In this document: piece after piece, positions 9,206 to 19,978 of the stretch
Layout of the letters: each line of letters starts with the position of its first letter
Position numbering within the stretch: position 1 is the first letter of the stretch
Assembly (NCBI RefSeq): GCF_015624425.1
Contig: NZ_CP049919.1
Span: 4,216,001 to 4,280,000, forward strand
DNA: 64,000 nucleotides
Source of the DNA: Roseateles sp. DAIF2
GTDB taxonomy: Bacteria; Pseudomonadota; Gammaproteobacteria; Burkholderiales; Burkholderiaceae_C
Direction: 5' to 3'
The notes under the pieces: model-generated
What the model saw: only the letters and a program-made list of their open reading frames with translations
Database searches by the model: none
What the model was told of the DNA's origin: nothing
Translations under genes and position numbers: made by a program

Positions 9206-9991
9206 TCAGCGGATGATGCCGCGCATGGCGGTCTTGAGGAAATCCATCATCAGCTGGATGGTGTCGCGCGCCTCGGGATGCAAGGCCTGCAGGCCGGCCA
9301 TCTCGATCTGCGCCTGGTCCACGGTCAGGCCGCGGCGGTAGAGCAGGCGGTACATCTGCTTGACCGCATTGATCTGCTCGGGCGTGAAGCCGCGGCGCTT
9401 CAGGCCTTCCTGGTTGAAGCTGCGCGCCTCGGCGATATTGCCGGCGGCCATGATGTAGGGCGGCAGGTCCTGGAACAGCACCGAGCCCAGGCCGGTCATG
9501 CTGTGCGCGCCGATGTGCACGAACTGGTGCACCGCGGTGAAGCCGCCCAGGATGGCCCAGTCGCCGACCTGCACATGGCCGGCCAGCTGCGCGTTGTTGG
9601 CCATGATGACCTTGCTGCCGACCTTGCAGTCATGGGCCAGGTGCACATAGGCCATGATCCAGTTGTCGTCGCCCAGGCGCGTGATGCCGTCGTCCTGCAC
9701 CGTGCCGCGATTGAAGGTGCAGAACTCGCGGATCATGTTGCGGTCGCCGACGATCAGCTGCGTCGGCTCGCCGGCGTACTTCTTGTCCTGCGGCGCGGCG
9801 CCCAGCGAGGCGAACTGGAAGATCTTGTTGTCGCGGCCGATCGTGGTCGGCCCCTCGATCACGCAATGCGGGCCCACCGAGGTGCCGGCACCGATCTTCA
9901 CGCCGGCACCGATCACCGTGTAGGGGCCCACCGTGACCGAGCTGTCCAGCTCGGCCTTGGGATCGACGATGGCGGTCGAATGGATCGTCAT
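9206..9991 (-). CDS. lpxA: UDP-N-acetylglucosamine acyltransferase
   Basis: 261 residues, almost exactly the length of the E. coli enzyme. It performs the first step of lipid A synthesis, moving a hydroxyacyl chain from ACP to UDP-GlcNAc. A left-handed beta helix of hexapeptide repeats fills residues 1-190; the catalytic histidine is H120 in LAHDCKVG. The C-terminal helical part is normal. The ATG at 9991 is preferred because it begins with the first hexapeptide repeat (IHSTAIVDP). Confidence 0.97.
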   Translation of the reverse strand: MTIHSTAIVDPKAELDSSVTVGPYTVIGAGVKIGAGTSVGPHCVIEGPTTIGRDNKIFQFASLGAAPQDKKYAGEPTQLIVGDRNMIREFCTFNRGTVQDDGITRLGDDNWIMAYVHLAHDCKVGSKVIMANNAQLAGHVQVGDWAILGGFTAVHQFVHIGAHSMTGLGSVLFQDLPPYIMAAGNIAEARSFNQEGLKRRGFTPEQINAVKQMYRLLYRRGLTVDQAQIEMAGLQALHPEARDTIQLMMDFLKTAMRGIIR

Positions 9992-10017
9992 GGCACAGCC
10001 CTCTCTTCTCGCGGCGC

Positions 10018-10476
10018 TCAGCAGGGCGTGATGCGGCGCATCGTGCACATCAGCTCGGCCTCGCAGGCGATGTCCGCGCCGACATAGGCCTTGCCGGTGT
10101 ACTTGAAGATGCCGGCCTTGGCGCGATCCAGCGTGACGTCCAGGGTCAGCTGGTCGCCCGGCTCGACCGGGCGCTTGAAGCGCGCGCCGTCGATGCCGGC
10201 GAAATAGCAGACCGTGTTGTCGTCCAGCTCGGTGTCCAGGCTCACCAGGGTCAGCACGGTCGCGGCCTGCGCCATCGCCTCCAGCATCAGCACGCCAGGC
10301 ATCACCGGGCGATGCGGGAAATGGCCGAGGAAATGCGGCTCGTTGATGCTGACGTTCTTCAGCGCGCGGATGCGCTTGCCCTTGTCCAGCTCCAGCACGC
10401 GGTCGATCAGCAGGATCGGATAGCGATGCGGGATCTTCTTCAGGATCTGGTGGATGTCCAACGTCGTTGTGCTCAT
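10018..10476 (-). CDS. fabZ: 3-hydroxyacyl-ACP dehydratase
   Basis: 152 residues, single hot-dog domain. It dehydrates 3-hydroxyacyl-ACP in fatty acid elongation and competes with LpxA/LpxD for the same acyl-ACP pool, which explains its place between them. Catalytic H52 (GHFP) and E66 (VLMLEAMAQ) are present. Its ATG shares ATGA with the lpxD stop, so it is translationally coupled. Confidence 0.97.
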   Translation of the reverse strand: MSTTTLDIHQILKKIPHRYPILLIDRVLELDKGKRIRALKNVSINEPHFLGHFPHRPVMPGVLMLEAMAQAATVLTLVSLDTELDDNTVCYFAGIDGARFKRPVEPGDQLTLDVTLDRAKAGIFKYTGKAYVGADIACEAELMCTMRRITPC

Positions 10477-11507
10477 GATGTCTTCTTCTCCAGCGCTCTG
10501 AGGCGCTCTCTCAAGGCGTGCAGCTGGCGCAGCGTCGCCGCGTTCTTTTCCCAACTGGCGTTCTCGTCGAACGGAAACACGCCACTGTACTGCCCGGGCT
10601 TGGCGATGCTGCGGGTCACGACCGTGGCGGCCGAGACATGCACGCCGTCGGCCAAGCTCAGGTGCCCCAGCACGATCGCACCGCCGCCGACCGTGCAGCC
10701 GCGGCCGATGGTCGCGCTGCCCGCCACGCCGGCGCAGCCGGCCATCGCGGTATGGGCGCCGACCTTGACGTTGTGGCCGATCTGCACCAGGTTGTCCAGC
10801 TTGACGCCGTCCTCCAGCACCGTGTCGTCCAGCGCGCCGCGGTCGATGCAGCTGTTGGCGCCAATCTCGACATCGTCACCGATGCGCACCGCGCCGAGCT
10901 GCTCGATCTTTTCCCAGCGACCCTCGGTCGGCGCGAAGCCGAAGCCGTCCGCGCCGATCACCACGCCGCTGTGCAGGATGCAGCGCGCGCCGATGCGGCA
11001 GTCGAAACCCAGGGTCACGCGGGCGGACAGCCGGCTGCCCTCGCCCACCGTGGCGCCGCGCTCGATCACGCAATGTGCGCCGATGCGCGCACCGGCGCCG
11101 ATGCGCGCGCCGGCCTCGACCACGGCCAGCGGGCCGATGTCGACGCCCGCGCCGATCTCGGCCGTCGGATCGATCACCGCGCTCGGATGGATGCGCGGCG
11201 GCTGCGCCGGACGCACCCGCGCCGCCCACCACCGGGTCAGGCGCGCGAAGTAGAGATAGGGATCGGGCGTGAGGATGTAGCTGCCGCCGCGCGCCAGCGC
11301 CAGCTCGCGCAGCGCCGGAGCCAGGATCACGCAGCCGGCACCGCTGCCGGCCAGTTGCTGCTGGTAGCGCGGGTTCGCCAGGAAGGCGATCGTCGCCGCG
11401 TCGGCGCCGTCCAGCGGCCCGATGCGCTCGATCGCGGTATCGGGCGCACCAAGAAGATCGCCGCCCAAGGCGGCGATCAGTTCGGCGACCTTGACCGGCT
11501 TGAGCAA
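10473..11507 (-). CDS. lpxD: UDP-3-O-acylglucosamine N-acyltransferase
   Basis: 344 residues. It adds the second hydroxyacyl chain in lipid A synthesis. The N-terminal uridine-binding domain (about 1-100) is followed by hexapeptide repeats, with the catalytic-type histidine in [10 protein letters not shown], and a short C-terminal helix. The reading frame begins with TTG one base after the TAA of skp; no better in-frame ATG exists before the conserved start, so a TTG start coupled to skp termination is proposed. Confidence 0.95.
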   Translation of the reverse strand: MLKPVKVAELIAALGGDLLGAPDTAIERIGPLDGADAATIAFLANPRYQQQLAGSGAGCVILAPALRELALARGGSYILTPDPYLYFARLTRWWAARVRPAQPPRIHPSAVIDPTAEIGAGVDIGPLAVVEAGARIGAGARIGAHCVIERGATVGEGSRLSARVTLGFDCRIGARCILHSGVVIGADGFGFAPTEGRWEKIEQLGAVRIGDDVEIGANSCIDRGALDDTVLEDGVKLDNLVQIGHNVKVGAHTAMAGCAGVAGSATIGRGCTVGGGAIVLGHLSLADGVHVSAATVVTRSIAKPGQYSGVFPFDENASWEKNAATLRQLHALRERLRALEKKTS

Positions 11508-11508
11508 C

Positions 11509-12018
11509 TTACTTCTGCGTGTTGAGCGCGTCGATCACCTTCTTGGTGATGTCGATGCGGTTGCTGGCGTGCAGCGCGTCCTGCACGATCAGGTCGTACT
11601 TGTCGGCGTCGAAGATCTGCTTGATGACCTTGTTGGCGCGATCCACCAGCACCGAGAGTTCCTCGTTCTTGCGCTGGGTCAGGTCTTCCTGCCACTCGCG
11701 GCGCTTGCGCTGCAGATCGCGGTCGGCCTCGACCAGATCGCGCTGGCGGCGGTTCTTCTCGGCCTCGCTGAGCGTCGGGGCATCCTTCTCCAGCTTGTCG
11801 GCGGCGCCGCGCAGCTTGGTTTCCAGATCCTTCAGCTCTTTCTCGCGCTTGCCGAATTCGGCTTCCAGCTTGGCCTGTGCGACCTTGGCCAGGTTGGCCT
11901 CGCGCATCACGCGCTCGCTGTTGACATAGCCGATCTTGATTTCCTGTGCTTGCAGGCCCGCGGCCGAGGCGCACAGCATGGCGGCCACGGCCACCGATTT
12001 CAACAGCTTGCTCTTCAT
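11509..12018 (-). CDS. skp: Periplasmic chaperone Skp/OmpH
   Basis: 169 residues with a signal peptide ending around GLQAQ (residue 24). The mature protein has the short beta segment [14 protein letters not shown], then long charged coiled-coil arms (about 45-130), as in the jellyfish-shaped trimer. It holds unfolded outer-membrane proteins on their way to the BAM complex, and its gene directly follows bamA (TGATG, 1-nt overlap). Confidence 0.93.
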   Translation of the reverse strand: MKSKLLKSVAVAAMLCASAAGLQAQEIKIGYVNSERVMREANLAKVAQAKLEAEFGKREKELKDLETKLRGAADKLEKDAPTLSEAEKNRRQRDLVEADRDLQRKRREWQEDLTQRKNEELSVLVDRANKVIKQIFDADKYDLIVQDALHASNRIDITKKVIDALNTQK

Positions 12019-14333
12019 CAGAATGCAGTCCCGATCTGGAATTGGAATTTCTCGATTCTATCCGTAGGCTTTTTACGGACCGGCGAGCCGTAGCTCATCT
12101 TCAGGGGGCCCATGGGAGACAACCACGACAGACCGATACCGGCCGAGGCGCGGATGAACTCGTCGTCGCGCCGCTTGATCGCCGAATGCCAGACGGCACC
12201 CGCGTCAAAGAAGCCGAACAGCCGGAAGGTCTTGTCATTGCCCGCCCCTGGAACGGGCACATACAGCTCGGCGTTGACATTGACGCGGCGATTGCCACCC
12301 GAATAGGAGCCGGTAATGTCGACCGGGCCCAGCGAGTTGCCCTCGAACACCCGCACCGAACCCAGGCCACCGGCATAGAAGTTCTTGAAGATCGGATAGG
12401 GCTTGCCACCCAGGCCCTGGCCCCAGCCGAACTCGCCGTTCAGGCCCAGGGTGAACTTGCTGCTCCACAGCGGGATGTAATGCTGGTACTGCAGGTTCGC
12501 GCGCATATAGCGCGAATCGCCGGCCGGGCTCAGCTCGAGGTTGACGCGCTGGTACTTGCCGCGCGTCGGCGAGATGATGCTGTCGCGGTCGTCGCGCTGC
12601 CAACCGATCGTCAGCGGGATCGAGTTGACATTGGTGCCGCCATGGTCGCGGAAGAAGCGCAGATAGGCCTCGGGCACGCCGCTGGTCGTCGTGATCTTGG
12701 TCAGCTCGTAGCCGATGCCGAAGAACACCGTGTCGACCTCGGAGAAGGGCACGCCGAAGCGCAGCGCGCCGCCATAGCTGACCAGTTCGTATTCCTCACC
12801 CAGCGTGTTCAGCGGCTTGGTGGTGCGGTAGAACAGGTCGATCGCGCGCGACACGCCATCGACCGTGAAGTACGGATCCACCGTCGACAGCACCAGCGCA
12901 CGGCCGGTCTTGGCGGTGTTGACCTCGATGCCCAGGTAGTTGCCGGAGCCGAACACATTGTCCTGCTTGATCGAGCCCGACAGCGACAGCTTCTGCTGGC
13001 TGGAGTAGCCGGCGCCGACCATGATGTTACCGGTCGGGCGTTCGGTGACGGTCAGGGTCACGTCCACCTGGTCGGGCGCCCCCGGCACCTCGGCGGTGTC
13101 GATGTTGACGTCCTTGAAGTAGCCCAGGCGCTCGACGCGATCACGCGAGGCCTTGATGCGGGCGCCGTCGTACCAGGCCGATTCGAACTGGCGGAACTCG
13201 CGGCGGATCACCTCGTCGCGGGTGCGCGTGTTGCCGGAGACGATCACGCGGCGCACATAGACGCGGCGCTGCGGCTCGGCCACGAAGGTGACGACCACCT
13301 GGCCGGTGGCGCGGTCGATCTCGGGGCGGCTGTCGACGCGCGCGAACGCGTAGCCGAAGGTACCGTAAAGATCGGTAAAGGCGCGGGTGGTCTCGGCCAC
13401 CGATTCGCCGCGATAAGGCTCGCCCGGCTTCAGGCGCACCAGGCTCTTGAAGTCCTCCTCGCGGCCCATGAACTCGCCCTCCAGCTTCACGCCGGTGACG
13501 GTGTAGGGCTGGCCCTCGCTGACCGTGATCGCGATATTGATGCTCTGCTTGTCTGGCGAGATCGTCACCTGGGTCGAGGTGACGGCGAACTCCAGATAGC
13601 CGCGGTTCAGGTAGTAGGAGCGCAGGGTCTCCAGGTCGGCATTGAGCTTGGCGCGCGAGTAGCGGTCGGTCTTGGTGTACCAGGTCAGCCAGCCGCTGGT
13701 GGTCTGCTCCAGCAGGCCGGTCAGCGTGCCCTCGGAGAACACCTTGCTGCCCAGGATGCGGATCTCGCCGATCTTGGCGGGCTCGCCCTCGGTCACCGCG
13801 AAGCTGACGTTGACGCGGTTGCGCTCCAGCGGCGTGATGGTGGTGCTGACCTCGGCGCCGTACAGGCTGCGGGTCAGGTATTGCCGCTTCAGTTCCTGCT
13901 CGGCGCGGTCGGCCAGCGCCTTGTCGAAGGGCTTGCCCTCGCCGATGCCGACATCCTTCAGCGACTTGGTCAGCGCCTCGGTGTCGAACTCCTTCAGGCC
14001 GACGAAGCTGACGTTGGCGATGATCGGCCGCTCCTCGATCACGACGACCGCGGAGTCGCCATCGATCTGGATGCGCACGTCCTTGAACAGGCCGGTGGCG
14101 AACAGCGCGCGCAGCGCGGCGGCGCCCTTCTCATCGTTGTAGGTGTCGCCGATGCGGAAGGGCAGCGACGCGAACACCGTGCCGGGGTCGGTGCGCTGCA
14201 GGCCTTCGACACGGATGTCCTTCAGCACGAAGGGATCGACCGCCCAGGCGGACCCCGTTTGCAGCGCGGCGACCAGCGCCAGACTCAGGACAGACGGGCG
14301 CAGGCGCGCGGACATGGGGCGTGATACGGACAT
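12018..14333 (-). CDS. bamA: Outer membrane protein assembly factor BamA
   Basis: 771 residues: signal peptide ending AWA (about 31), five POTRA domains beginning VLKDIRVEGLQRTDPGTVF, then a 16-strand barrel ending in phenylalanine (FQIGTAF), the usual outer-membrane C-terminal signature. It is the core of the machine that inserts outer-membrane beta-barrels. Start choice is open: ATG 14333 or ATG 14315, neither with a clear ribosome-binding site. The gene follows rseP by 10 nt and precedes skp. Confidence 0.96.
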   Translation of the reverse strand: MSVSRPMSARLRPSVLSLALVAALQTGSAWAVDPFVLKDIRVEGLQRTDPGTVFASLPFRIGDTYNDEKGAAALRALFATGLFKDVRIQIDGDSAVVVIEERPIIANVSFVGLKEFDTEALTKSLKDVGIGEGKPFDKALADRAEQELKRQYLTRSLYGAEVSTTITPLERNRVNVSFAVTEGEPAKIGEIRILGSKVFSEGTLTGLLEQTTSGWLTWYTKTDRYSRAKLNADLETLRSYYLNRGYLEFAVTSTQVTISPDKQSINIAITVSEGQPYTVTGVKLEGEFMGREEDFKSLVRLKPGEPYRGESVAETTRAFTDLYGTFGYAFARVDSRPEIDRATGQVVVTFVAEPQRRVYVRRVIVSGNTRTRDEVIRREFRQFESAWYDGARIKASRDRVERLGYFKDVNIDTAEVPGAPDQVDVTLTVTERPTGNIMVGAGYSSQQKLSLSGSIKQDNVFGSGNYLGIEVNTAKTGRALVLSTVDPYFTVDGVSRAIDLFYRTTKPLNTLGEEYELVSYGGALRFGVPFSEVDTVFFGIGYELTKITTTSGVPEAYLRFFRDHGGTNVNSIPLTIGWQRDDRDSIISPTRGKYQRVNLELSPAGDSRYMRANLQYQHYIPLWSSKFTLGLNGEFGWGQGLGGKPYPIFKNFYAGGLGSVRVFEGNSLGPVDITGSYSGGNRRVNVNAELYVPVPGAGNDKTFRLFGFFDAGAVWHSAIKRRDDEFIRASAGIGLSWLSPMGPLKMSYGSPVRKKPTDRIEKFQFQIGTAF

Positions 14334-14343
14334 GCGGGTGAGA

Positions 14344-15720
14344 TCAATGCAGGCCCAGCAAGCGGGCCATGTCGTTGGAAAGGGCCAAGGTCATCATCAG
14401 CAGCATGATCAGCACACCGACGCGCTGCAGCTGCTTGAGCCACCAATCCGAGACGGGGCGGCCGCTCAGACCCTCGAAAAGATAATACATCAGGTGTCCG
14501 CCATCGAGCATCGGCAACGGCAGCAGGTTCAGCACGCCCAGGCTCACGCTGACCAGGGCCAGAAAGCTCAGATACTGCGTCAATCCCAGGCGTGCGGACT
14601 GTCCGGCGTAGTCGGCGATCGTGATCGGGCCGCTCAGGTTCTTCAGGGAAGCTTCACCTGTCAGCATGCGGCCGAAGGTGCTCAGGGTCAGCGCCGATAC
14701 CTCCCAGGTGCGGCGCGTACCCTGCCACAGCGATTCCAGCGGCCCGTGGCTGACCGTCACCAGCTCCGGCGGCGCGCCGACCTGGGCCTCGATGCGACCC
14801 AGCAGCTGCTCGCCATCGCGCACGATCTTGGGCCGGACCTCCAGGCTCAAGACCTGACCCGCGCGCTCCACCTGCCAGGCCATCGGCGCGGCGCGCTGCC
14901 CCTCGACCCCGCCCTGCCCCGCGGCGCGGATGCGCTCGCGCAGCGAGGCCGCGTCGACGACCGCGCGGCCATCGATGCTCAGCACCCGGTCGCCAGCGCG
15001 CAGCCCGGCCTCGGCACCGGCACCGCCGGCCGACAGCTCGCCGATCAGCGGCTCCGCAAAAGGTCCGCCCAGGCCGATGCGGCGCAGCAGCTGCGCATCG
15101 AGCTCGCGTTTTTCAAGGCTGTCGGTGTCCAGGCTCAGGCGGCGCTGGGCATGCCCCTGCGCGTCGCTGACCGAGAGGTAGAGCTTGCGGCCGTCGGACA
15201 CCGCCTGGGTCAGCTGCCAGCGCAGCTCGGGCAGCGATTGCAGCTCGGTCCAATCCTCGCCATCGGTCGAGGTGGCGCGCACCCAATCCCCAGCGCGCAG
15301 GCCGGCGCGCTCGGCCAGGCTGCCCGCCAGCGGCGAGCCCAGCACCGGCTTGGGCTCCTCGACGCCCATCAGGCTCACCAGCGCAAATAGCAGGATCGCC
15401 AGCACGAAGTTGGCCGCCGGCCCGGCCGCGACGATCGCGGCTCGCTGCAGCAGCGGGCGGTTGTTGAAGGCGCGCTCGCGCTCGGCCGGATGCACCGGGC
15501 CCTCGCGCTCATCCAGCATGCGCACATAGCCGCCCAGCGGCAGAGCCGCCAGGGTGAACTCGGTCTCGCCGCGCTGGCGCCGCAGGATCACGCGGCCGAA
15601 GCCGACCGAGAAGCGCAGCACCTTGACGCCGCAGGCCTTGGCCACGCGGTAATGCCCCCATTCGTGCACGACGATCAGCACGCCCAGGGTCACAATGAAG
15701 GCCAGCAGGGTCATCAGCAT
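14344..15720 (-). CDS. rseP: RIP metalloprotease RseP
   Basis: 458 residues. An inner-membrane zinc site-2 protease that cleaves anti-sigma factors and signal peptide remnants. HEWGH at 19-23 is the zinc site inside the first membrane helix; two PDZ domains lie in the middle (about 125-310); NLLPLPMLDGGH near the C-terminus is the second metal/substrate motif. The start overlaps the dxr stop (TGATG). A second ATG two codons later is equally possible. Confidence 0.95.
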   Translation of the reverse strand: MLMTLLAFIVTLGVLIVVHEWGHYRVAKACGVKVLRFSVGFGRVILRRQRGETEFTLAALPLGGYVRMLDEREGPVHPAERERAFNNRPLLQRAAIVAAGPAANFVLAILLFALVSLMGVEEPKPVLGSPLAGSLAERAGLRAGDWVRATSTDGEDWTELQSLPELRWQLTQAVSDGRKLYLSVSDAQGHAQRRLSLDTDSLEKRELDAQLLRRIGLGGPFAEPLIGELSAGGAGAEAGLRAGDRVLSIDGRAVVDAASLRERIRAAGQGGVEGQRAAPMAWQVERAGQVLSLEVRPKIVRDGEQLLGRIEAQVGAPPELVTVSHGPLESLWQGTRRTWEVSALTLSTFGRMLTGEASLKNLSGPITIADYAGQSARLGLTQYLSFLALVSVSLGVLNLLPLPMLDGGHLMYYLFEGLSGRPVSDWWLKQLQRVGVLIMLLMMTLALSNDMARLLGLH

Positions 15721-16922
15721 CAGCCGGCCAGCCCTTCGATCAGGCGCAGCGCATGCCGCCGCGCGCGCGCATCCAGATTCAGCAGGCCCTCGACGCTGGC
15801 GCATTCACCGGCCTCGGGATGCAGCTCCTCCAGGGTCTGCCGGTTGACGCGGCAGATGTGATCGAAGCGCAGGCGCCGTTCCGCGAAGGCGGCCACCGCC
15901 TCCTCGTTGGCCGCGTTCAGCACCGCGGTCGCGCCTTCGGCCGCGCGCAGCGCCTGCCAGGACAGGAACAGGCCCGGGAAGCGTCGCGCGTCGGCCTCCT
16001 CGAAGCTCAGGGTCGGCTTGGCCAGGAAATCCAGCGGCTCGGCGCCCGACTCGATGCGCTCCGGGAAGGACAGCGCATAGGCGATCGGCACCCGCATGTC
16101 CGGCGTGCCCAGCTGGGCCAGCACCGAACGGTCGCGGCACACCACCATCGAATGGATGATGCTCTGCGGGTGGATCACCACCTTGAGCTGCTCCGGCGCC
16201 AGATTGAACAGCCAGCGCGCCTCGATCACCTCAAGCGCCTTGTTCATCATGGTCGCGGAGTCGATCGAGATCTTGCGGCCCATCACCCAGTTCGGATGCG
16301 CGACCGCCTGCTCCAGGGTCACGTCGGCCAGGGTCGCGGGGTCGCGCTGGCGGAACGGGCCGCCGGAGGCGGTCAGCACGATATGGTCGATGCGCTCATG
16401 CCAGCTGGCGCGGTCCTCCGGCAGGCATTGGAAGATCGCCGAATGCTCGGAATCGACCGGCAGCAGGGTCGCCCCCCCCTGCTCCACCGCCTGCATGAAC
16501 AGCGCGCCGCCGACGACGATGGCCTCCTTGTTGGCCAGCATCAGCTTCTTGCCGGCGCGCGCCGCCGCCAGGCAGGGCGCCAGGCCCGCGGCGCCGACGA
16601 TGGCGGCCATCACCGCATCAACCTCGGGATGGGTCGCGATCTCGGACAGCGCGGCCGCGCCCTCCAGCACCTCGGTGGCGCAGCCTTTTTGCTCGCGCAG
16701 CAGGCCGCGCAGCCGCGCGGCCAGGCCGGCCTCGGGCAGCACCGCGTAGCGCGGGCGGTAGCGCAGGCATTGCGCGGCGAGCTCCTCGACACGGCTCATC
16801 GCGCTGAGCGCGAACACCTCGTAGCGCTCGGGATGACGGGCCAGCACATCCAGGGTGCTGGTGCCGACCGAGCCGGTGGAGCCAAGGACGCAGATGCGCT
16901 GGCGAGAGGAAGAGGAACTCAT
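15720..16922 (-). CDS. dxr: 1-deoxy-D-xylulose 5-phosphate reductoisomerase
   Basis: 400 residues. Second step of the MEP isoprenoid pathway. The NADPH-binding loop [10 protein letters not shown] is at about 14-23; [11 protein letters not shown], the metal site in [11 protein letters not shown] and the flexible-loop region [20 protein letters not shown] are intact. It shares ATGA with the end of cdsA. Another MEP-pathway gene, ispG, is 24 kb away in this window. Confidence 0.97.
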   Translation of the reverse strand: MSSSSSRQRICVLGSTGSVGTSTLDVLARHPERYEVFALSAMSRVEELAAQCLRYRPRYAVLPEAGLAARLRGLLREQKGCATEVLEGAAALSEIATHPEVDAVMAAIVGAAGLAPCLAAARAGKKLMLANKEAIVVGGALFMQAVEQGGATLLPVDSEHSAIFQCLPEDRASWHERIDHIVLTASGGPFRQRDPATLADVTLEQAVAHPNWVMGRKISIDSATMMNKALEVIEARWLFNLAPEQLKVVIHPQSIIHSMVVCRDRSVLAQLGTPDMRVPIAYALSFPERIESGAEPLDFLAKPTLSFEEADARRFPGLFLSWQALRAAEGATAVLNAANEEAVAAFAERRLRFDHICRVNRQTLEELHPEAGECASVEGLLNLDARARRHALRLIEGLAG

Positions 16923-17782
16923 TTCAAGGCCGCCAGGGAACTGAGCGCCAGTGCCAGCGGAAACACCGGCAGCAGCGCATCGACGCGATCCAGCACGCCG
17001 CCATGGCCGGGCAGCAGCTGGCTGCTGTCTTTGGCACCGACCGCGCGCTTGATCAGGGACTCGAACAGGTCGCCGACCACGCTCATGCCGCACAGGAACA
17101 GCAGGGCCAGCAGCGCCGTCGGCAGGCCCAGGCCCTGCAGCAGCAGGCCGTAGAGGCTGGGCGAATCGACCGGCATGCGCGCATCGATCAGATAGGCCCA
17201 GACCAGGGCCAGCAGCAGCACGCCGGCCATGCCGGTCCAGACACCCTCCCAGCTCTTGCCGGGGCTGATCGCGGGCGCCAGCTTGCGCCGGCCGAAGCTG
17301 CGGCCGCCGAAATAGGCGAACACATCGGCCGCCCAAACCAGGCAGAAGATCGACAGCAGGAAATTGATGCCCTGGGCCTTGGCCAGCGCGATCGCCAACC
17401 AGGCCGCCCACAGCGCCAGGCCGCCCAGCACCAGGCGCAGCAGGCGCGAGACCTTGGGCCAGGCCGGCGGGCCGCCGCGCAGCGCATAAGCGCCGCCCAG
17501 CACCCAGATCGCGCCCGCCAGCCACCAGCACCAGGGCGGCGGCGCACGCAGCTGGCCATCCCGACCCAGCATTGCCAGGGTGGCGCCGCAGGCCGCGGCC
17601 AGGCCGACGCCGAACAGCAGGGCCGGCAGGCCCGGCGCGCCGTTCAGGCGGGACCATTCCCAGCCGGCCGCGCCGATCATCAGGAGGGTCAGCAGCGCGA
17701 AGGGCCAGGGCGAGGCCGCCGCGATGGCCGGCAGCAACACGGCCAGCAGCAGCAGGGCCGTGATCACGCGTTGTTTGAGCAT
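16919..17782 (-). CDS. cdsA: Phosphatidate cytidylyltransferase
   Basis: 287 residues, an integral membrane protein with about eight hydrophobic segments. It makes CDP-diacylglycerol for all phospholipids. The family signature is present near the C-terminus as [13 protein letters not shown] followed by [12 protein letters not shown]. The ATG at 17782 was chosen because it starts the first membrane segment ([17 protein letters not shown]). It lies 22 nt after uppS. Confidence 0.95.
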   Translation of the reverse strand: MLKQRVITALLLLAVLLPAIAAASPWPFALLTLLMIGAAGWEWSRLNGAPGLPALLFGVGLAAACGATLAMLGRDGQLRAPPPWCWWLAGAIWVLGGAYALRGGPPAWPKVSRLLRLVLGGLALWAAWLAIALAKAQGINFLLSIFCLVWAADVFAYFGGRSFGRRKLAPAISPGKSWEGVWTGMAGVLLLALVWAYLIDARMPVDSPSLYGLLLQGLGLPTALLALLFLCGMSVVGDLFESLIKRAVGAKDSSQLLPGHGGVLDRVDALLPVFPLALALSSLAALK

Positions 17783-17804
17783 GATGGGGAGGAGGACGCG
17801 CCGC

Positions 17805-18542
17805 TCAGGCGCCGGCCAGGGCCGGGGTTTCCTTGACGCCGCCAAAGCGCCGGTCGCGCTCGCGGAAGGCCTCGATCGCGGCATCCAGCTGCGCCTCGCC
17901 GAACTCCGGCCACAGGCAGTCGGAGAACACGAACTCGGTGTACGCCACCTGCCAGAGCATGAAGTTGCTGATGCGCACCTCGCCGCCGGTGCGAATGAAG
18001 AGGTCCGGATCGGGCGCATAGCTCATCGCCATGAACTCGCTCAGCTTGGCCTCGGTCAGCGCCTCGGGCGCCACGCCGGCCTTGATCGCCGCCTTGGTGG
18101 CCTGCACGATGTCCCAGCGGCCGCCGTAGTTGAAGGCGACGTTGAGGGTCAGCTTGCTGTTGTGCGCGGTCGCGGCCTCGGCCTCGTTCCAGGCATTGCG
18201 CAGCTTGTCGGAGACCGCCTCGCGGTCGCCGACGATGCGGATGCGCACGCCCATCGCGCCCATGCGCGCCAGGTAGCGCGACACCGCGGCCAGCACCAGA
18301 CCCATCAGGCCCGAGACCTCGTCGCTGGGGCGCTTCCAGTTCTCGCTGGAGAAGGCGAACACCGTGAGGTACTCGATCTCGCGGTCGATGCAGGCCTGCA
18401 CGATGCGCACCAGGGCGTCGACGCCCTGCTTGTGGCCGAAGAAGCGCGGGAGGAAGCGCTTCTTGGCCCAGCGGCCGTTGCCATCCATCACGATGGCCAC
18501 ATGGCGGGGCACAACCGCCTTGCCGTTCGTCTCGCTCACCAC
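17805..18542 (-). CDS. uppS: Isoprenyl transferase (undecaprenyl diphosphate synthase)
   Basis: 245 residues. It extends farnesyl diphosphate to the C55 carrier lipid for peptidoglycan and LPS. The catalytic aspartate is in VMDGNGRWAKKR; FAFSSENW and the C-terminal DLFIRTGGEVRISNF are diagnostic. The start is GTG, either 18542 or the adjacent GTG at 18539; frr ends 5 nt upstream. Confidence 0.96.
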   Translation of the reverse strand: MVSETNGKAVVPRHVAIVMDGNGRWAKKRFLPRFFGHKQGVDALVRIVQACIDREIEYLTVFAFSSENWKRPSDEVSGLMGLVLAAVSRYLARMGAMGVRIRIVGDREAVSDKLRNAWNEAEAATAHNSKLTLNVAFNYGGRWDIVQATKAAIKAGVAPEALTEAKLSEFMAMSYAPDPDLFIRTGGEVRISNFMLWQVAYTEFVFSDCLWPEFGEAQLDAAIEAFRERDRRFGGVKETPALAGA

Positions 18543-18547
18543 GCGAC

Positions 18548-19108
18548 TCAGACCGCCAGGATCTCTTGTTCCTTGGCCGCGACCAGCTTGTCGATCTCGA
18601 CGATCACGCGGTCGGTCAGCTTCTGCACCTCGTCGGCGCTGCGGCGCTCATCGTCCTCGCTGATGGCCTTGTCCTTCAGCAGCTTCTTGGCCTGCTCGTT
18701 GGCATCGCGGCGCACATTGCGCACCGCCACCTTGGCATCCTCGCCGGCGTTCTTGACCACCTTGGTCAGGTCGCGGCGGCGCTCCTCCGACAGCGGCGGC
18801 ATCGGCACGCGGATCAGGTCGCCCTGGCTGGACGGGTTCAGGCCCAGGTCCGACTCGCGGATCGCCTTCTCGATCTTGGCGGCGAAGCCCTTTTCCCAGG
18901 GCTGCACGCTGATGGTGCGGGCGTCCAGCAGGCTGACGTTGGCCACCTGGGAGATCGGCACCATCGAACCGTAGTAATCGACGCTGACCTGGTCCAGGAT
19001 GCCCGGATGGGCGCGACCGGTGCGGATCTTCTGCAGTTCGCTCTTGAACGACTCGACCGACTTGGCCATCTTGGCCTCGGCCGTCTTCTTGATGTCGGCA
19101 GTACTCAT
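18548..19108 (-). CDS. frr: Ribosome recycling factor
   Basis: 186 residues, the standard length. It splits post-termination ribosomes together with [20 protein letters not shown] at the N-terminus and [18 protein letters not shown] in the long helical arm are typical. It lies in the conserved order rpsB-tsf-pyrH-frr, 45 nt after pyrH. Confidence 0.97.
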   Translation of the reverse strand: MSTADIKKTAEAKMAKSVESFKSELQKIRTGRAHPGILDQVSVDYYGSMVPISQVANVSLLDARTISVQPWEKGFAAKIEKAIRESDLGLNPSSQGDLIRVPMPPLSEERRRDLTKVVKNAGEDAKVAVRNVRRDANEQAKKLLKDKAISEDDERRSADEVQKLTDRVIVEIDKLVAAKEQEILAV

Positions 19109-19153
19109 GATCGTCTCTTTGCTCTCAAGTCTCTAGGGTCGGCGGCCGCGGGT

Positions 19154-19864
19154 TCAGACGTGGACCAGCGTGCCCTCGTCCTCGCCCATCACCACGCGCT
19201 TCAGCGCGCCGGGCTTGAAGATGGAAAACACCTTGATCGGCAGCTTCTGGTCGCGGCACAGCGCGAAGGCGGTGGCGTCCAGCACCTGCAGGTTCTTGGT
19301 GATCGCCTCGTCGAAGCTGATGCGCGCATAGCGCGTTGCGGTCGGGTCCTTCTTGGGGTCGGCGGTGTAGACGCCGTCGACCTTGGTGGCCTTCAGCACG
19401 ATCTCGGCGCCGATCTCGGCACCGCGCAGCGCGGCGGCGGTGTCGGTCGTGAAGAAGGGGTTGCCGGTGCCGGCGGCGAAGATCACCACCTTGCCCTCTT
19501 CGAGGTACTGCAAGGCCTTGGGGCGGACATAGGGCTCGACCACCTGCTCGATCGCGATCGCGGACATCACGCGGGCGGTCATGCCCTCCTGGCGCATCGT
19601 ATCGGCCAGGGCCAGCGAGTTCATCACGGTGGCCAGCATGCCCATGTAGTCGGCGGTGGCGCGGTCCATGCCGACCGAGCCGCCGGCGACGCCGCGGAAG
19701 ATATTGCCGCCGCCGATCACGACCGCCACCTCGCAGCCCAGCTGAGTGACCTCCTGGATCTCGCGCACCATGCGCACGATGGTCGCGCGGTTGATGCCGA
19801 AGGCGTCGTCACCCATCAGGGCCTCGCCGGAGAGTTTGAGCAGGATGCGTTTGTGTGCGGGCAT
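19154..19864 (-). CDS. pyrH: UMP kinase
   Basis: 236 residues, hexameric amino-acid-kinase fold enzyme phosphorylating UMP. It shows [12 protein letters not shown] at the start, [11 protein letters not shown], the UMP-binding [12 protein letters not shown] and [16 protein letters not shown] 19864 is chosen over an upstream start because the domain begins there. Confidence 0.97.
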   Translation of the reverse strand: MPAHKRILLKLSGEALMGDDAFGINRATIVRMVREIQEVTQLGCEVAVVIGGGNIFRGVAGGSVGMDRATADYMGMLATVMNSLALADTMRQEGMTARVMSAIAIEQVVEPYVRPKALQYLEEGKVVIFAAGTGNPFFTTDTAAALRGAEIGAEIVLKATKVDGVYTADPKKDPTATRYARISFDEAITKNLQVLDATAFALCRDQKLPIKVFSIFKPGALKRVVMGEDEGTLVHV

Positions 19865-19939
19865 TCGTACCTCGTCAATGCTGTGCTGGCGTGCCGCGAT
19901 TCTTCCAGACCTTGCCGGGGAAGCCGCGGGCACAAGTGT

Positions 19940-19962
19940 AAAGGGCGCCCGTGGCGCCCTTT
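19940..19962 (-). terminator. Hairpin between tsf and pyrH
   Basis: AAAGGGCGCC and GGCGCCCTTT form a 10-bp stem with a 3-nt loop, 16 nt after the tsf stop. The U-tract is short, so it may only attenuate transcription into pyrH, or act as an RNA-stabilising end for tsf mRNA. Confidence 0.65.
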
Positions 19963-19978
19963 GTTTCCGTCGAGCGCC

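Noticed and set aside
11946..14324. A 792-codon plus-strand frame opposite bamA
   Set aside because: Low-complexity shadow composition; the antisense bamA has POTRA domains, barrel and C-terminal phenylalanine.
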